DNA of 64,000 nucleotides from Leptospira sp. GIMC2001 (GCF_028462125.1 NZ_CP115469.1:1-64000); one strand, 5' to 3'. Counted from the first letter of the stretch, positions 52,148 through 60,592 are shown. Notes: generated by a model from the sequence alone, not told the origin. Numbers and translations are program-made.

Positions 52148-52521
52148 AACAAGAGAGGTTGAGGATCTTCCTTGACCCACTCCTGTACCGGTACGCCTGA
52201 TTTCAGGGAAAGCCATTCACCAACCAGATGTCTATGACAAGTGAGTGGATCTTTCTCATAACAACATAAAGCAATATCCTTTCCTTTCCCTAGATCTTCG
52301 AGTTCCATAAAAATCAATTGTTGATCAAGCGGAGTTAATACTCGCAATCTAAATTCGTCCCAGCTGTATCCTCGTTCATGCATATCCCTATTCGGAGCTA
52401 GCTTGTCGCAATATGCCATTCCCTTAAGATATTTTGGAACGGTCTGAGAGATACAAATAGGAATTATGTTTTCCTCTTCGAGATTCCGGAGATTGCCATA
52501 ATAAGAAGTATAGATCTTCAT
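52144..52521 (-). CDS. DUF488 family protein
   Basis: 125 residues. The C-terminal IALCCYEKDPLTCHRHLVGEWL is the DUF488 signature with paired cysteines and histidine. Enzymatic role not established. Its start overlaps the ASCH gene stop by 4 nt, suggesting joint action, perhaps in nucleic-acid modification. Confidence 0.75.
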   Translation of the reverse strand: MKIYTSYYGNLRNLEEENIIPICISQTVPKYLKGMAYCDKLAPNRDMHERGYSWDEFRLRVLTPLDQQLIFMELEDLGKGKDIALCCYEKDPLTCHRHLVGEWLSLKSGVPVQEWVKEDPQPLLF

Positions 52522-52928
52522 TGTCTGTATGAGAAAAAGTTGAGTTGACCTTTGTAAGGTAGGAAGTCCAATCTTTCGCTTTTCGAGGTATCCAGCTCAA
52601 ATCCATACTTTCCAAAAAAGAATTTTGAGTTCGAAGACGAAACACAATCGATGATCGATGACTTTCCGACAATTCCACCAGTTTCAAAATCAGATTTGGT
52701 CATTCCCTCGAGAATTCCCCACTCTTCTTGAATGTAAAGAAGAGAGTCTTTATCAAAAGTTTTTCCAGCGTGAACTAAGAACTCTCCTCGATAATTTGTT
52801 CTCCAATTCCTGTTCTCTATGTCTTTATATCCTAGAACGATCAACAAAGCCCAAGGTTGTTGGACTGATAGAATCTTTGGATAGAATGATGTATCCTTAA
52901 ACTTAATTAAATATTCGTTAATTGTCAT
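52518..52928 (-). CDS. ASCH-domain protein
   Basis: 136 residues. LSVQQPWALLIVLGYKDIEN, then RNWRTNYRGEFLVHAGK, is the ASCH/PUA-like fold that binds RNA or modified nucleic acid. It precedes DUF488 in the same operon. Confidence 0.75.
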   Translation of the reverse strand: MTINEYLIKFKDTSFYPKILSVQQPWALLIVLGYKDIENRNWRTNYRGEFLVHAGKTFDKDSLLYIQEEWGILEGMTKSDFETGGIVGKSSIIDCVSSSNSKFFFGKYGFELDTSKSERLDFLPYKGQLNFFSYRQ

Positions 52929-52940
52929 TAATTGGGTCTC

Positions 52941-53264
52941 CTAAATTTCCATACTATTTTCTGCAAAGTCGCTGAGTGATTTCTTAATTAATTTCACATT
53001 AAGTTTAGTCATGTAGCGAATATTGAATTTCCATTTCTGCTTTCCACCTCTCCAAATTATGCAAGCAACTGCGAAGGGTTTCCTCCCAACAATCTCTACT
53101 TGGTGATTTGACATTGTTGGATTTGTGTACATTGAATCTACTTTCATAAGAAAAAAAATCCGTTCAGCATATGGAGATCGCCTTTGGACGACACCTTTTA
53201 ATTGTAAATTGAAGCATCGGCAATTTATCACGGTTTTTTCTCGATTCCTGCTACTCACATTCAC
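52941..53264 (-). CDS. hypothetical basic protein
   Basis: 107 residues, basic and beta-rich, unrecognised. It overlaps the upstream gene by 4 nt (ATGA). An alternative start further in is possible. Confidence 0.5.
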   Translation of the reverse strand: MNVSSRNREKTVINCRCFNLQLKGVVQRRSPYAERIFFLMKVDSMYTNPTMSNHQVEIVGRKPFAVACIIWRGGKQKWKFNIRYMTKLNVKLIKKSLSDFAENSMEI

Positions 53265-53719
53265 TCCAACATAAGTCTTGGAACTCTACCTTGATTATAG
53301 CCCTCTTCTATTTGTGGAATGATAGTTTCGCCAACTGTCTTTCCACTGGCGGTAACAATGTAAGAAAGGAACTCTTCTTCAAATGTTGAAATCTGGCATT
53401 CGACCATTTCCAATTTGGCTTTTATCGCTAAGTTCAGAGCTCTCCATCGCTGTCTGCATGCTTGTTCCCATGCTGCCTCAATATCTGAATTGTTTTTTCT
53501 TTGCCTTCCGGATTCAGTGAGTCGAAATTTATCTACTGAAGGAAGTGGTAATACAAACTTAATCCTTCGACCTTGCATTTCGAACTGTATCATTGCCATA
53601 CATTGATCGTCGTCCCAACCAGACATGAATTTTCCAGCTCCATATTTTCGGAGCGTCTTTTCGATCTCAGCTTTTGATCGGTCTGTTGAAACATCTGTGT
53701 TTTGTGCGAATTTACCCAT
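53261..53719 (-). CDS. conserved phage-type hypothetical protein
   Basis: 152 residues. MGKFAQNTDVSTDRSKAEIE and YGAGKFMSGWDDD, then AAWEQACRQRWRALNLAIKAKLE, resemble a protein type I have seen in replication regions of diverse phages. Function unknown to me. Confidence 0.6.
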   Translation of the reverse strand: MGKFAQNTDVSTDRSKAEIEKTLRKYGAGKFMSGWDDDQCMAMIQFEMQGRRIKFVLPLPSVDKFRLTESGRQRKNNSDIEAAWEQACRQRWRALNLAIKAKLEMVECQISTFEEEFLSYIVTASGKTVGETIIPQIEEGYNQGRVPRLMLE

Positions 53720-53984
53720 TGTTTTGGTTTTCCCTTTTTAGTTTATAAACATTGCTTAATAGCGGAGTGTAGTGTTTCTCATCTATTTTCACTAGAACCC
53801 GGTCGCCTCTTCTTGAGATATCCATAGTCGATGATTTTAGTTGAAGATCATGCTGACGTAATATCTGTGAAGCTGAAGCTCCTTTAGGTATAATATCAAC
53901 CACCTGACCTTTAAAATTTATTGATGATTGCATCCATGTAACGAAGTCACCTTTATTGATTGTAGTAAACGCTGAATGAGTCAT
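53712..53984 (-). CDS. small KOW-like protein
   Basis: 90 residues, beta-rich: GQVVDIIPKGASA, then RVLVKIDEKHY and a final YKLKR. It is similar in layout to the protein at 57329-57583, so the two look like paralogues. Its ATG overlaps the stop of the small membrane gene as TAATG. Confidence 0.55.
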   Translation of the reverse strand: MTHSAFTTINKGDFVTWMQSSINFKGQVVDIIPKGASASQILRQHDLQLKSSTMDISRRGDRVLVKIDEKHYTPLLSNVYKLKRENQNNG

Positions 53985-54139
53985 TATTCGATACCTGCTT
54001 TACGGATAATTTGTTTAACTCGGAATACTAGTTTAAAGATTCTCGATTCTCTGACTTTGAACTGGAAATAGTAGATCATGATCAAACAAAACACTAGGAA
54101 ATTGAATGAAAGACTGTAGTATAAGTCCGCACCAATCAT
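53984..54139 (-). CDS. small membrane protein, 51 residues
   Basis: ATG 54139 overlaps the methylase stop as ATGA, and its TAA shares a base with the next ATG. One hydrophobic helix (residues about 10-27, LSFNFLVFCLIMIYYFQF), then a basic tail. Function unknown. Coupling on both sides supports it. Confidence 0.65.
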   Translation of the reverse strand: MIGADLYYSLSFNFLVFCLIMIYYFQFKVRESRIFKLVFRVKQIIRKAGIE

Positions 54140-54993
54140 ATGACCTCCCTGAACAATGAAGGATGCAATCTTTCAGAAACACTAGGGCTTAGATAAAGAG
54201 CTTCCGTTCTAAGTTTCTCTTTTCTTCCTGATCCTTTAGCAAATGAGTTGCTCATTGTGTCCTTAGTCACAACTTCCCAGTTATTCAAAATAGAATCATA
54301 GAGAGGGTGTATGTAGTGAGAGACTATCACCATGCCTTTTGCTTGTGCGCAGGCGTTCAATATCCTGGTATGGCTTTCAATGTCTAGTAGTTCAAGATTA
54401 TAGAGTTTCTTTGTGTTCCTTGATTCTCCTAAGTAAGGGAGATCAACGTAGAAAAGCGTATCAAGAGAATCAAAATATTTAAGAACTTCTTCCGCATCCA
54501 TCATCGTTGTGGTAACTCCACGAAGTCGTTTTGAAACTTGATAAAGATGCCGGATCTCTGCAAATAACCTTGCAGGATTATGACCTCCTCCGTTCAGTAA
54601 GTTCCCTTTAAGACGAAATTCTATGTTGGACTTTCTAATATCATTTGCTTTTAGTGAAGTCCAACATATTGTATAGAAAGCCCATGCCCGTTCTATGGAG
54701 TCTTGAGATTTAATTCTGGAGAAAGCTAGTTTTAGAGAGCTCTCCGAGTAAGGAGTAAATTCAATTTTTCTAATTAATTCTTTAGGTCGATCTCTCAGAG
54801 ATTGGAAAAAATTATCAATATTAGGATCGAGGTCGTTTGCAATTTCAACAGTTGACCGCTCTTTGCTCAAGAGAACAGATCCGGCTCCGAAGCATGTTTC
54901 CACATAAGTCTTATGCTCAGGGAAGTGAGAAATTATCCACTCTCTCAGCCGGAATTTTCCACCGTTGTATTTTAAAGCAGGTCTAGAGATCAT
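54136..54993 (-). CDS. D12-class adenine-N6 DNA methyltransferase with DLPY motif
   Basis: 285 residues. KYNGGKFRL and YVETCFGAGSVLLSK are the AdoMet-site motifs of the Dam/D12 class. The catalytic motif reads VDLPYLG where DPPY is normal. The first proline is thus leucine (codon CTC), which may alter or abolish activity. It could methylate GATC-like sites or another sequence. Start overlaps the upstream stop by 4 nt. Confidence 0.8.
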   Translation of the reverse strand: MISRPALKYNGGKFRLREWIISHFPEHKTYVETCFGAGSVLLSKERSTVEIANDLDPNIDNFFQSLRDRPKELIRKIEFTPYSESSLKLAFSRIKSQDSIERAWAFYTICWTSLKANDIRKSNIEFRLKGNLLNGGGHNPARLFAEIRHLYQVSKRLRGVTTTMMDAEEVLKYFDSLDTLFYVDLPYLGESRNTKKLYNLELLDIESHTRILNACAQAKGMVIVSHYIHPLYDSILNNWEVVTKDTMSNSFAKGSGRKEKLRTEALYLSPSVSERLHPSLFREVI

Positions 54994-55250
54994 GACTCTC
55001 CTCTGAGATATGCTTCGAGAGCTCGAGATTTAATTTCTTGAGGAAATTTACTGAACTCAAATTGAATTTCGGGACGATATTTCTTTATCTTCTTAATCAG
55101 CTCTACGACCTTTTCCCTGGGATTCCTGTTTGTGAATTCAGCTATTCTTCGAGCATGAAAAGATACAAATTCTTCCGGAAGATCTTGAACAGATACACTC
55201 CATGTTTTACTTTTATCGAATTGATCTTCAATAATTTCTGCCACGCTCAT
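54990..55250 (-). CDS. hypothetical small protein
   Basis: 86 residues, helical and charged (PREKVVELIKKIKKYRPEIQ), unrecognised. Coupled to both neighbours by 4-nt overlaps. Confidence 0.55.
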   Translation of the reverse strand: MSVAEIIEDQFDKSKTWSVSVQDLPEEFVSFHARRIAEFTNRNPREKVVELIKKIKKYRPEIQFEFSKFPQEIKSRALEAYLRGES

Positions 55251-55720
55251 CGATTAACAACTCCTTCTAATGTTTCTTTGCTCAGATATTTGTATTCCCA
55301 TTCCTCTATCTTGTCTGGAACCCATTCATCTACTTGTGCTTCCCCTAAACTTTGAATTGTGATTCGGGTTTCAGATAATTTGGATATCTTCCCTTGGGGA
55401 ATGGCCGGGATCTCTGGTTGTTCGTTGTAGTTAGGAACGAATAGTAGATCAGGTGGAAAAGTGCATTGGTATTTATTTGATCGACCGAAACCTCGTCGGA
55501 TAATAATCAACCATCCTTCCCTTTTTAACTCGTTGGTGATTTGAGAAATTCTCTTTGGTTTAATTTTCCCACCCATCCGATCGGAGATAGCCTGTAAAGT
55601 AGGCCACGCATATTCATTAGCTCCTTGGAAGGTAAGTAAAGTCGTATAGACCAGAGCCTTTTGACCTGAGAGATTAAGTAAGGCGGTAAGTGGCGCGAAA
55701 GTGAATTTTTTCTTTTTCAT
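55247..55720 (-). CDS. winged-helix replication-type protein
   Basis: 157 residues. ALVYTTLLTFQGANEYAWPT, then ISDRMGG...RISQITNELKREGWL and a basic wing, resembles initiator-type winged-helix domains, like the candidate Rep at 1625-2185. It may start phage replication or regulate the early operon. Confidence 0.6.
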   Translation of the reverse strand: MKKKKFTFAPLTALLNLSGQKALVYTTLLTFQGANEYAWPTLQAISDRMGGKIKPKRISQITNELKREGWLIIIRRGFGRSNKYQCTFPPDLLFVPNYNEQPEIPAIPQGKISKLSETRITIQSLGEAQVDEWVPDKIEEWEYKYLSKETLEGVVNR

Positions 55721-56163
55721 ATATTTGCCTCTGTCTCATTGTGAGATATAGCCAAAGCCCTATCGTCTGGAGTCGTGAGCCAAATCAATCGTTCTGCTAA
55801 ATTGTGAAGACCGTATCCTCTTAGCCATTCGATTCGCTTGGGAACAGACGTGTGCTCATCATAGCTATCTTTTCCAGTATGAAGAGCAGGAGTAATGCAA
55901 AACATATTTCTCGGATCAGTCGGATCATAACGCTTGTACCTTGTACGTCGTCCTAATAAATGAGCGACAACGATATTCCGAGATCCAGTAAGTATGCAAC
56001 GATAGCCATGATTCTTTCTGCATTGCTCCATTCCCACTGCCATTTTCTTGGCGTATCGTGAAGGTTCTTTGCTTCTCCGAGAATCCTGATATCGCTTAAC
56101 GGACTCTCGTTGACGTTCTCTTTGCCTTGCGATCTGTTCTTCCTTAATTTTTTTCATTTTCAT
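55717..56163 (-). CDS. HNH-type nuclease
   Basis: 148 residues. After a strongly basic coiled N-terminus, CILTGSRNIVVAHLLGRR and NMFCITPALHTGKDSYDEH form an HNH-like Cys/His site. Possibly recombination- or packaging-related. Its last codons contain dispersed palindrome copy 5. Confidence 0.65.
   Translation of the reverse strand: MKMKKIKEEQIARQRERQRESVKRYQDSRRSKEPSRYAKKMAVGMEQCRKNHGYRCILTGSRNIVVAHLLGRRTRYKRYDPTDPRNMFCITPALHTGKDSYDEHTSVPKRIEWLRGYGLHNLAERLIWLTTPDDRALAISHNETEANI
55727..55753. repeat. dispersed palindrome copy 5
   Basis: GCCTCTGTCTCA-TTG-TGAGATATAGCC, at the 3' end of the HNH gene and just before the winged-helix gene start at 55720. It could act as an operator for the latter. 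Confidence 0.65.
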
Positions 56164-56983
56164 GGTCTCGTAAATTTTCTAACTTATAGATGATTGCCTT
56201 GGAAGATGATTCCAGTTCTTTGAGATTCTTAATAAAGCCTTCTGGTACCGCTTGATTAAATTCTTTCACCTTATCCAAAACTTTGTATCTCCAATAATAG
56301 GGATCAGTCGACTTTAGTTGACTTTCCGTAAATCCTATTGATTCCAGATAGGTCATTACGTGCTTCAATTCTTCGATAGTCGTTCTGAGAGATTTATTTT
56401 CTTCTCTTACCTCAAGTATCTGGCATTTTATAAGTTCTCGAATACTCTTACCTAATTTTGCTCCTCTTTCCTTTAGTATTCGCTTTTCCGAAAGATATTC
56501 TTCAAGCTCTTGAAGCCTTCTCTGTTTTTGGTCATATTTATCCAGTTGAGTGAGCAACAGGCTTCTTGAAGGTTCGCATCTCATAAGTGCAAGACGAAAC
56601 ATTTCTTGAGGAATCTCCAGAGATCTTCTAACAGATAGTTTCTTCTTAAACAGCTTTTGACCATTAGTCGATGTAATATACAATCCAGCTTCAGGAGGCA
56701 GCTCACTTGGATCTATTATCCCAGGAGGTGCAACGAAATACAGATAGTTGCAATAAGGAAGATAAGTTTGCCACTTTTCATCCTTTTTGAAATCGGATCT
56801 TGAAACCTTTATCTCATAGGCTGTGCACTCAGGTTTAACCCAAGATCTGGGCATTACCCATGCATCCATACGCGTTGTCCCTGATCGAGCTTCACCTGTA
56901 TTCAATTCGCTAAGGAAAACATCATTCTGCCCCTGGTGTTTCTTCTTTAGAAGTTCTAGGATTTGATAGCTGCTTATATTCAT
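56144..56983 (-). CDS. MmcB-like DNA repair nuclease
   Basis: 279 residues from ATG 56983 (GGAGAG upstream, ATGA overlap with RusA stop). RMDAWVMPRSW, TAYEIKVSRSDFKKDEKW and YCNYLYFVAPPG match the MmcB family, a PD-(D/E)xK-type nuclease fold with E-x-K. The C-terminal about 120 residues are coiled coil. Probably acts with the RusA-like resolvase. Confidence 0.7.
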   Translation of the reverse strand: MNISSYQILELLKKKHQGQNDVFLSELNTGEARSGTTRMDAWVMPRSWVKPECTAYEIKVSRSDFKKDEKWQTYLPYCNYLYFVAPPGIIDPSELPPEAGLYITSTNGQKLFKKKLSVRRSLEIPQEMFRLALMRCEPSRSLLLTQLDKYDQKQRRLQELEEYLSEKRILKERGAKLGKSIRELIKCQILEVREENKSLRTTIEELKHVMTYLESIGFTESQLKSTDPYYWRYKVLDKVKEFNQAVPEGFIKNLKELESSSKAIIYKLENLRDHENEKN

Positions 56984-57327
56984 ATCTCTCCTATCACTAG
57001 ATCGAATCCTTCTTCCCCTTTTTCGCAAGGGAGCCAAGTTGTAAAAATTGAAGGGATTGTTCCCAGGTCGTCGTCCTGAATGATATTGGCATGAACAAGA
57101 GAGTCCAATACTGTTGATACCATTCCGTCAATATCTCTGCGCTGATTTCCTGAGACTCGGAAGACGATCGCAAGGAAAGCAATTTGGCTATTATCACATT
57201 CATTTCGAATTTCGCTTTGTCCGAAGTTCGGAAGATCATTTTCCCTTTCTTGGATTTCGAAATTGTCTTTGAATTTTTGAACGCGGGAACGTTTGTCCCT
57301 AGATTTTGCACTCTTATAATTTGGCAT
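56980..57327 (-). CDS. RusA-like Holliday junction resolvase
   Basis: 115 residues. The core RRDIDGMVSTVLDSLVHANI, then IQDDDLGTIPSI, matches RusA with its aspartates; the usual second residue pair is DID rather than DxDN. A basic N-terminus precedes it. It would resolve branched DNA before packaging. A longer ORF in another frame here is a shadow. Confidence 0.75.
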   Translation of the reverse strand: MPNYKSAKSRDKRSRVQKFKDNFEIQERENDLPNFGQSEIRNECDNSQIAFLAIVFRVSGNQRRDIDGMVSTVLDSLVHANIIQDDDLGTIPSIFTTWLPCEKGEEGFDLVIGEI

Positions 57328-57328
57328 T

Positions 57329-57583
57329 TCAAGCTATCTTCTCCAGTTTGTAGATTCGATCTTTAGGTATTACAACGAGCTTCTCTTTTCCATGGACTCG
57401 CAGAACATATCGTTCCTGGTTGATACTTTCTTTTATCTTACAAGCTAGATCCTTAAGATCATATTTCTCATAGACGTTTGTTCCTGCAGGAAGTATCTCA
57501 ATAACTTCTCCACGAGCGTGTCCACCTGGATGTGAATAAAGTGCGACTGATTTCAATAGATTTTCCTCGGAAACACTTTCCAT
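57329..57583 (-). CDS. small KOW-like protein
   Basis: 84 residues; ARGEVIEILPAGTNVYEKYD and a final RIYKLEK parallel the protein at 53712-53984. The start lies 31 nt inside the DUF5131 gene. Function unknown. Confidence 0.55.
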   Translation of the reverse strand: MESVSEENLLKSVALYSHPGGHARGEVIEILPAGTNVYEKYDLKDLACKIKESINQERYVLRVHGKEKLVVIPKDRIYKLEKIA

Positions 57584-58476
57584 TCCATACCATCTAATTT
57601 TGCTCCGGCTCTTTTTTTTCCGACTTTATAAAATGATGTATCATGCTCTCTTATTATTTTATCTAGATCAGGAACACGTTCAATGAAAACACCACTTCCT
57701 TGCGCAACCCACTCACCCCATTGCTTAAAAAAGAATGGAACGGCTGCTTTTTGGCATTGGTCACGAATCGATCGAACCCAATTTGGATGCATAGGACGTG
57801 CATTGTGTCCTGATTCGCCTCCGACAATAATCCAGTCAATAGAGCTACAAGGCGTCCACTTGCCATCATCATCCCAGTGAATATTTTTACCATTTAGCAC
57901 ATCATAACTATGTAGCCCTATTCCAATATCTCCGGCAATATTAGTTAGGTCGATTTCTCCTAATAAAGGCTCCATTGATAAGAATCTTACTTTACAAGGA
58001 ATATCTAATAGTATTGGAATTCTTTCATCGGCTGCCTTTTGATTTTCGACCGAAACTCCTAACCATACATTTGGTAAATCGCAAAACTCGGGATACTTTT
58101 CAAAAAACTTTTTTGCAACGTCCGGTCTTTTGGTTAGAATCAGCCAATCCAAATTTGTAGTTAATTTAATTCTTGTAAATAGTTCAACCCTCCAGGATTC
58201 TAATTCTTCTCTATCCTCAAAAGTATCTGATAAACTTTGTGCAAAAACTTTATATCTAATGCCTTCTTTTCCGGCCTTTCTATCCCATGAAAAAGGTTTA
58301 TTTCGGTTATTTATCGAAGTTAATACTCGGTTTCCATGCGCTCCCCACTTAGCCTTTTTATAACGCTTATCCATTAAATCTTCAGCATAACAATTCTTAC
58401 ATCCATCGGAAATCTTTTCGCACCCGATCCATTCGTTATGTGTATGGTCTGTCCATTCGATTCTAGAGTTATTCAT
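57553..58476 (-). CDS. DUF5131 (Gp37/Gp68) family protein
   Basis: 307 residues. NEWIGCEKISDGCKNCYAE has the Cys-rich signature of this phage family, with LDWLILTKRPD and DWIIVGGESGHNARPM further on. The fold is thought to be radical-SAM-like; the reaction is not known. Confidence 0.85.
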   Translation of the reverse strand: MNNSRIEWTDHTHNEWIGCEKISDGCKNCYAEDLMDKRYKKAKWGAHGNRVLTSINNRNKPFSWDRKAGKEGIRYKVFAQSLSDTFEDREELESWRVELFTRIKLTTNLDWLILTKRPDVAKKFFEKYPEFCDLPNVWLGVSVENQKAADERIPILLDIPCKVRFLSMEPLLGEIDLTNIAGDIGIGLHSYDVLNGKNIHWDDDGKWTPCSSIDWIIVGGESGHNARPMHPNWVRSIRDQCQKAAVPFFFKQWGEWVAQGSGVFIERVPDLDKIIREHDTSFYKVGKKRAGAKLDGMEWKVFPRKIY

Positions 58477-58493
58477 TATGGTTCCTCAAAATA

Positions 58494-59456
58494 TTATCTA
58501 CCTACGAGTCCATGCATACAGTAAGGACATTTAACTGGTTTCCCACCATCTTCCAAAGTCTTTGATTTCCCCTGGTTATCGATGAACATGGTTCTTGATC
58601 CTTTGCAGCGATTACAGTTTACAGCTTTGTCAGCGCACCAAGATCGAAGTCTTTGAATGATAGCCGAGTATTCTTGCCAGATTTCTAGAAAATCTTTGCC
58701 CGGGTCCGGAATATACTTATCAATCTCATCATGAAATTTGAGTGATCCATCCAAGTGAACTGCGAGAACTTGGGATATTGTTTTCCAAGAATTCTCCATG
58801 TTCTTGTGTATGCCTTCGACCTTCGCAAGATCTCCAACTAACTGAGGAACGGATTTCGCTTTTTTTGATTTTGCTTTGGTTTCAGACTTCTTTGCTGCTG
58901 GAGTAGACTCTGATCTGTGCTTCTTCACAGCATTACCCAAAGACATTTTTCCCTCTTCTACTTGCTTGAGTAGTTTAGGATTTTCTTTCTTAAGCTTGGT
59001 CGCTTGTTTGATTGATGTCTCAGACGTATCAAATTGTTGTGCGAGAACCTTGTTTACCTTGCCTTTGGTCTCCTGAGTTTTTGAATTCCCAGATTTAGGT
59101 TTCTGGTTTTTTAGATTAGATTCACTTCGAGCTTTTGCTTCCTCTTCGAGAAGTGGCTTGTAGTTGGTAGCGAGAATTGCTTTCTGTGATTGTGTTAAAT
59201 CTCTTCTCTTATTCGTTCTGATTGTATAGAGTAGAGCATCGTTTCGATCACCAACGAACTCACGAGTTTTGAAAAGTTTTCCGCTTTCTTGGGCCGCAAG
59301 ATATCTATTCCATCCATCTAGAACCTTCCCTTCGAATAGGACTATGGCAAATTGCGGATCAAATCCATTGAGTTCCATGTCTTTTACGAGTTCGCTTTTT
59401 TCGGCCTCACCCATTTCAGGGTAGAGATTGAATTGGTGTTTTTCGAGTTCACGCAT
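58494..59456 (-). CDS. ParB-like protein with C-terminal zinc finger
   Basis: 320 residues. N-terminal ParB/Spo0J-like fold with VLDGWNRYLAA near residues 45-55, a lysine-rich linker (about 175-205), and a C-terminal CNRCKGS...CPYC zinc finger. It is the second ParB-type protein here besides 2217-3065 and the domain in 29415-32477. It could be a regulator binding the dispersed palindromes. Confidence 0.7.
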   Translation of the reverse strand: MRELEKHQFNLYPEMGEAEKSELVKDMELNGFDPQFAIVLFEGKVLDGWNRYLAAQESGKLFKTREFVGDRNDALLYTIRTNKRRDLTQSQKAILATNYKPLLEEEAKARSESNLKNQKPKSGNSKTQETKGKVNKVLAQQFDTSETSIKQATKLKKENPKLLKQVEEGKMSLGNAVKKHRSESTPAAKKSETKAKSKKAKSVPQLVGDLAKVEGIHKNMENSWKTISQVLAVHLDGSLKFHDEIDKYIPDPGKDFLEIWQEYSAIIQRLRSWCADKAVNCNRCKGSRTMFIDNQGKSKTLEDGGKPVKCPYCMHGLVGR

Positions 59457-59952
59457 GATCTAATTCCTCTTTTCTTTCTTCATCTATTTGAAATAATGTT
59501 GGTTGCTTTTGGTCGGCTTTCATGAATACACGCGCCGTATCTAATACTGAATCGCTGAATAGCTCTAACTCAGATCTTACTGTTTGAGGAACTAAGAGAT
59601 TTGAGTAGTTGCACTTAAGGTATGTGAAGGGTGATATCCCTTCAATTGTCTCGTATGGCATGTGGTTTCTGAGATAAACTTCATAGAAGAATCGCACGCC
59701 TTTACCCAAGCCTTTTTTCTCTTCCGTGTGGAATTCGAGTCCAACAACATTTATCAGATTCCAATCGTCTTCGGGAATTCGAAGTTCGGATTTTAAATTC
59801 ACGTAACTTCGAAATTTCTGTAAATGCCCGATTAACGTGTCTAGATCCTCCGTATGTTTTTTGGAATCGAGGACAACTACCATGTCCGTTCCACGATTGA
59901 CATACTCGATCTTCATGTTCCCAGCTTTGTATTTTATTTTTTCTAAAACCAT
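59449..59952 (-). CDS. hypothetical protein, first gene of an early operon
   Basis: 167 residues, alpha/beta, unrecognised. The start at 59952 has no clear Shine-Dalgarno; ATG 59916 is an alternative. Lies directly downstream of a terminator and of dispersed palindrome copy 6, so it probably starts a transcript. Confidence 0.55.
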   Translation of the reverse strand: MVLEKIKYKAGNMKIEYVNRGTDMVVVLDSKKHTEDLDTLIGHLQKFRSYVNLKSELRIPEDDWNLINVVGLEFHTEEKKGLGKGVRFFYEVYLRNHMPYETIEGISPFTYLKCNYSNLLVPQTVRSELELFSDSVLDTARVFMKADQKQPTLFQIDEERKEELDHA

Positions 59953-59974
59953 TTTCTTTGTCCCAATAATAGTG

Positions 59975-60001
59975 TAATATGTCTCATACTAAGATCTAAA
60001 A
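59975..60001. repeat. dispersed palindrome copy 6 (degenerate, promoter-proximal)
   Basis: GTCTCA-TAC-TAAGATCTA: the right half-site is TAAGA instead of TGAGA. It lies 23-49 bp before the gene starting at 59952, where it could act as operator. It also covers the 3' end of the small gene at 59989-60129. Confidence 0.5.
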
Positions 60002-60129
60002 AAAGGGGGTATTTGCCCCTTTGTATCATAGCTTCTCGGTTTAGATTTACCTAATCGATGTCCGATGAACAAACCTATGGCGAAGGCAAGAGCACCGACA
60101 CCGATTGTTATTAAAATCAAATCTTCCAT
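59989..60129 (-). CDS. small membrane protein, 46 residues
   Basis: ATG 60129, TAG 59989. Residues 3-23 (DLILITIGVGALAFAIGLFI) form one glycine/alanine-rich membrane helix, followed by HRLGKSKPRS and a short tail. It starts 3 nt after the stop of the gene at 60133. Its last codons form the terminator hairpin. Confidence 0.55.
   Translation of the reverse strand: MEDLILITIGVGALAFAIGLFIGHRLGKSKPRSYDTKGQIPPFFRS
59998..60021 (-). terminator. rho-independent terminator
   Basis: On the minus strand AAGGGG pairs with CCCCTT around a 7-nt loop and is followed by more T (T7 in all). It ends the SbcD-SbcC transcript and separates it from the operon starting at 59952. Confidence 0.65.
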
Positions 60130-60132
60130 TGT

Positions 60133-60459
60133 CTATACCGCAATGTTCAAAATTCGACCGGACTGTTTGATCTCTGATTTAAGCTTGTCGAGCTCGAATT
60201 TATTGGAAGTCAATGTCTCGTAACAATCGGCAAGCATCAAATCGCGTTCTGTGATTTGATTTTTAAGATATTCTCTATCGTTCGCATATCGCTCTAAGTC
60301 ATTTTTCTGAATATAGTTTCGAACTTTTAAATCCTTAATCGTATTAAGCAATTTGATTATCAGTTTCGTTCTCTTTCTAAGCAAGCTTGGACGTGAGAAT
60401 TTCCCAACTAACCGCTCTAAATTTGTAACTTGATTCCGATCTTCAATTTCTTGTAACAT
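60133..60459 (-). CDS. coiled-coil protein
   Basis: 108 residues from ATG 60459, with AAGGAG just upstream; a longer ORF to 60510 exists. Basic N-terminus and a long helix (LERYANDREYLKNQITERD). Unrecognised. Confidence 0.6.
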   Translation of the reverse strand: MLQEIEDRNQVTNLERLVGKFSRPSLLRKRTKLIIKLLNTIKDLKVRNYIQKNDLERYANDREYLKNQITERDLMLADCYETLTSNKFELDKLKSEIKQSGRILNIAV

Positions 60460-60520
60460 ATGAGACTCCTTATAAGGCCGGGATCTCTCCCGACCGTTTT
60501 TCGTTATCAATGAATTCCAA

Positions 60521-60592
60521 TTATTTCTTGGATTTCTTTTTAGGTGCAGCTTTCGTTGCAGGTGCTTCGGTTTTTTTGTTTTTGGTCGACAC
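60521..60592 (-). CDS. lysine-rich micropeptide, 23 residues
   Basis: GTG 60592 has a perfect AGGAGG Shine-Dalgarno 8 nt upstream; TAA at 60521. About ten of 23 residues are lysine and the rest mostly A, T, S, P (contains ATKAAPKKKSKK). It resembles the N-terminal tail of the terminase small subunit and histone H1-type tails. It lies between sbcC and the coiled-coil gene. Confidence 0.5.
   Translation of the reverse strand: MSTKNKKTEAPATKAAPKKKSKK

Noticed and set aside
56997..57332. 111-codon minus ORF overlapping the RusA-like gene
   Set aside because: Same strand, different frame, no domain pattern, while the other frame has the RusA core and couples to the MmcB-like gene by ATGA.
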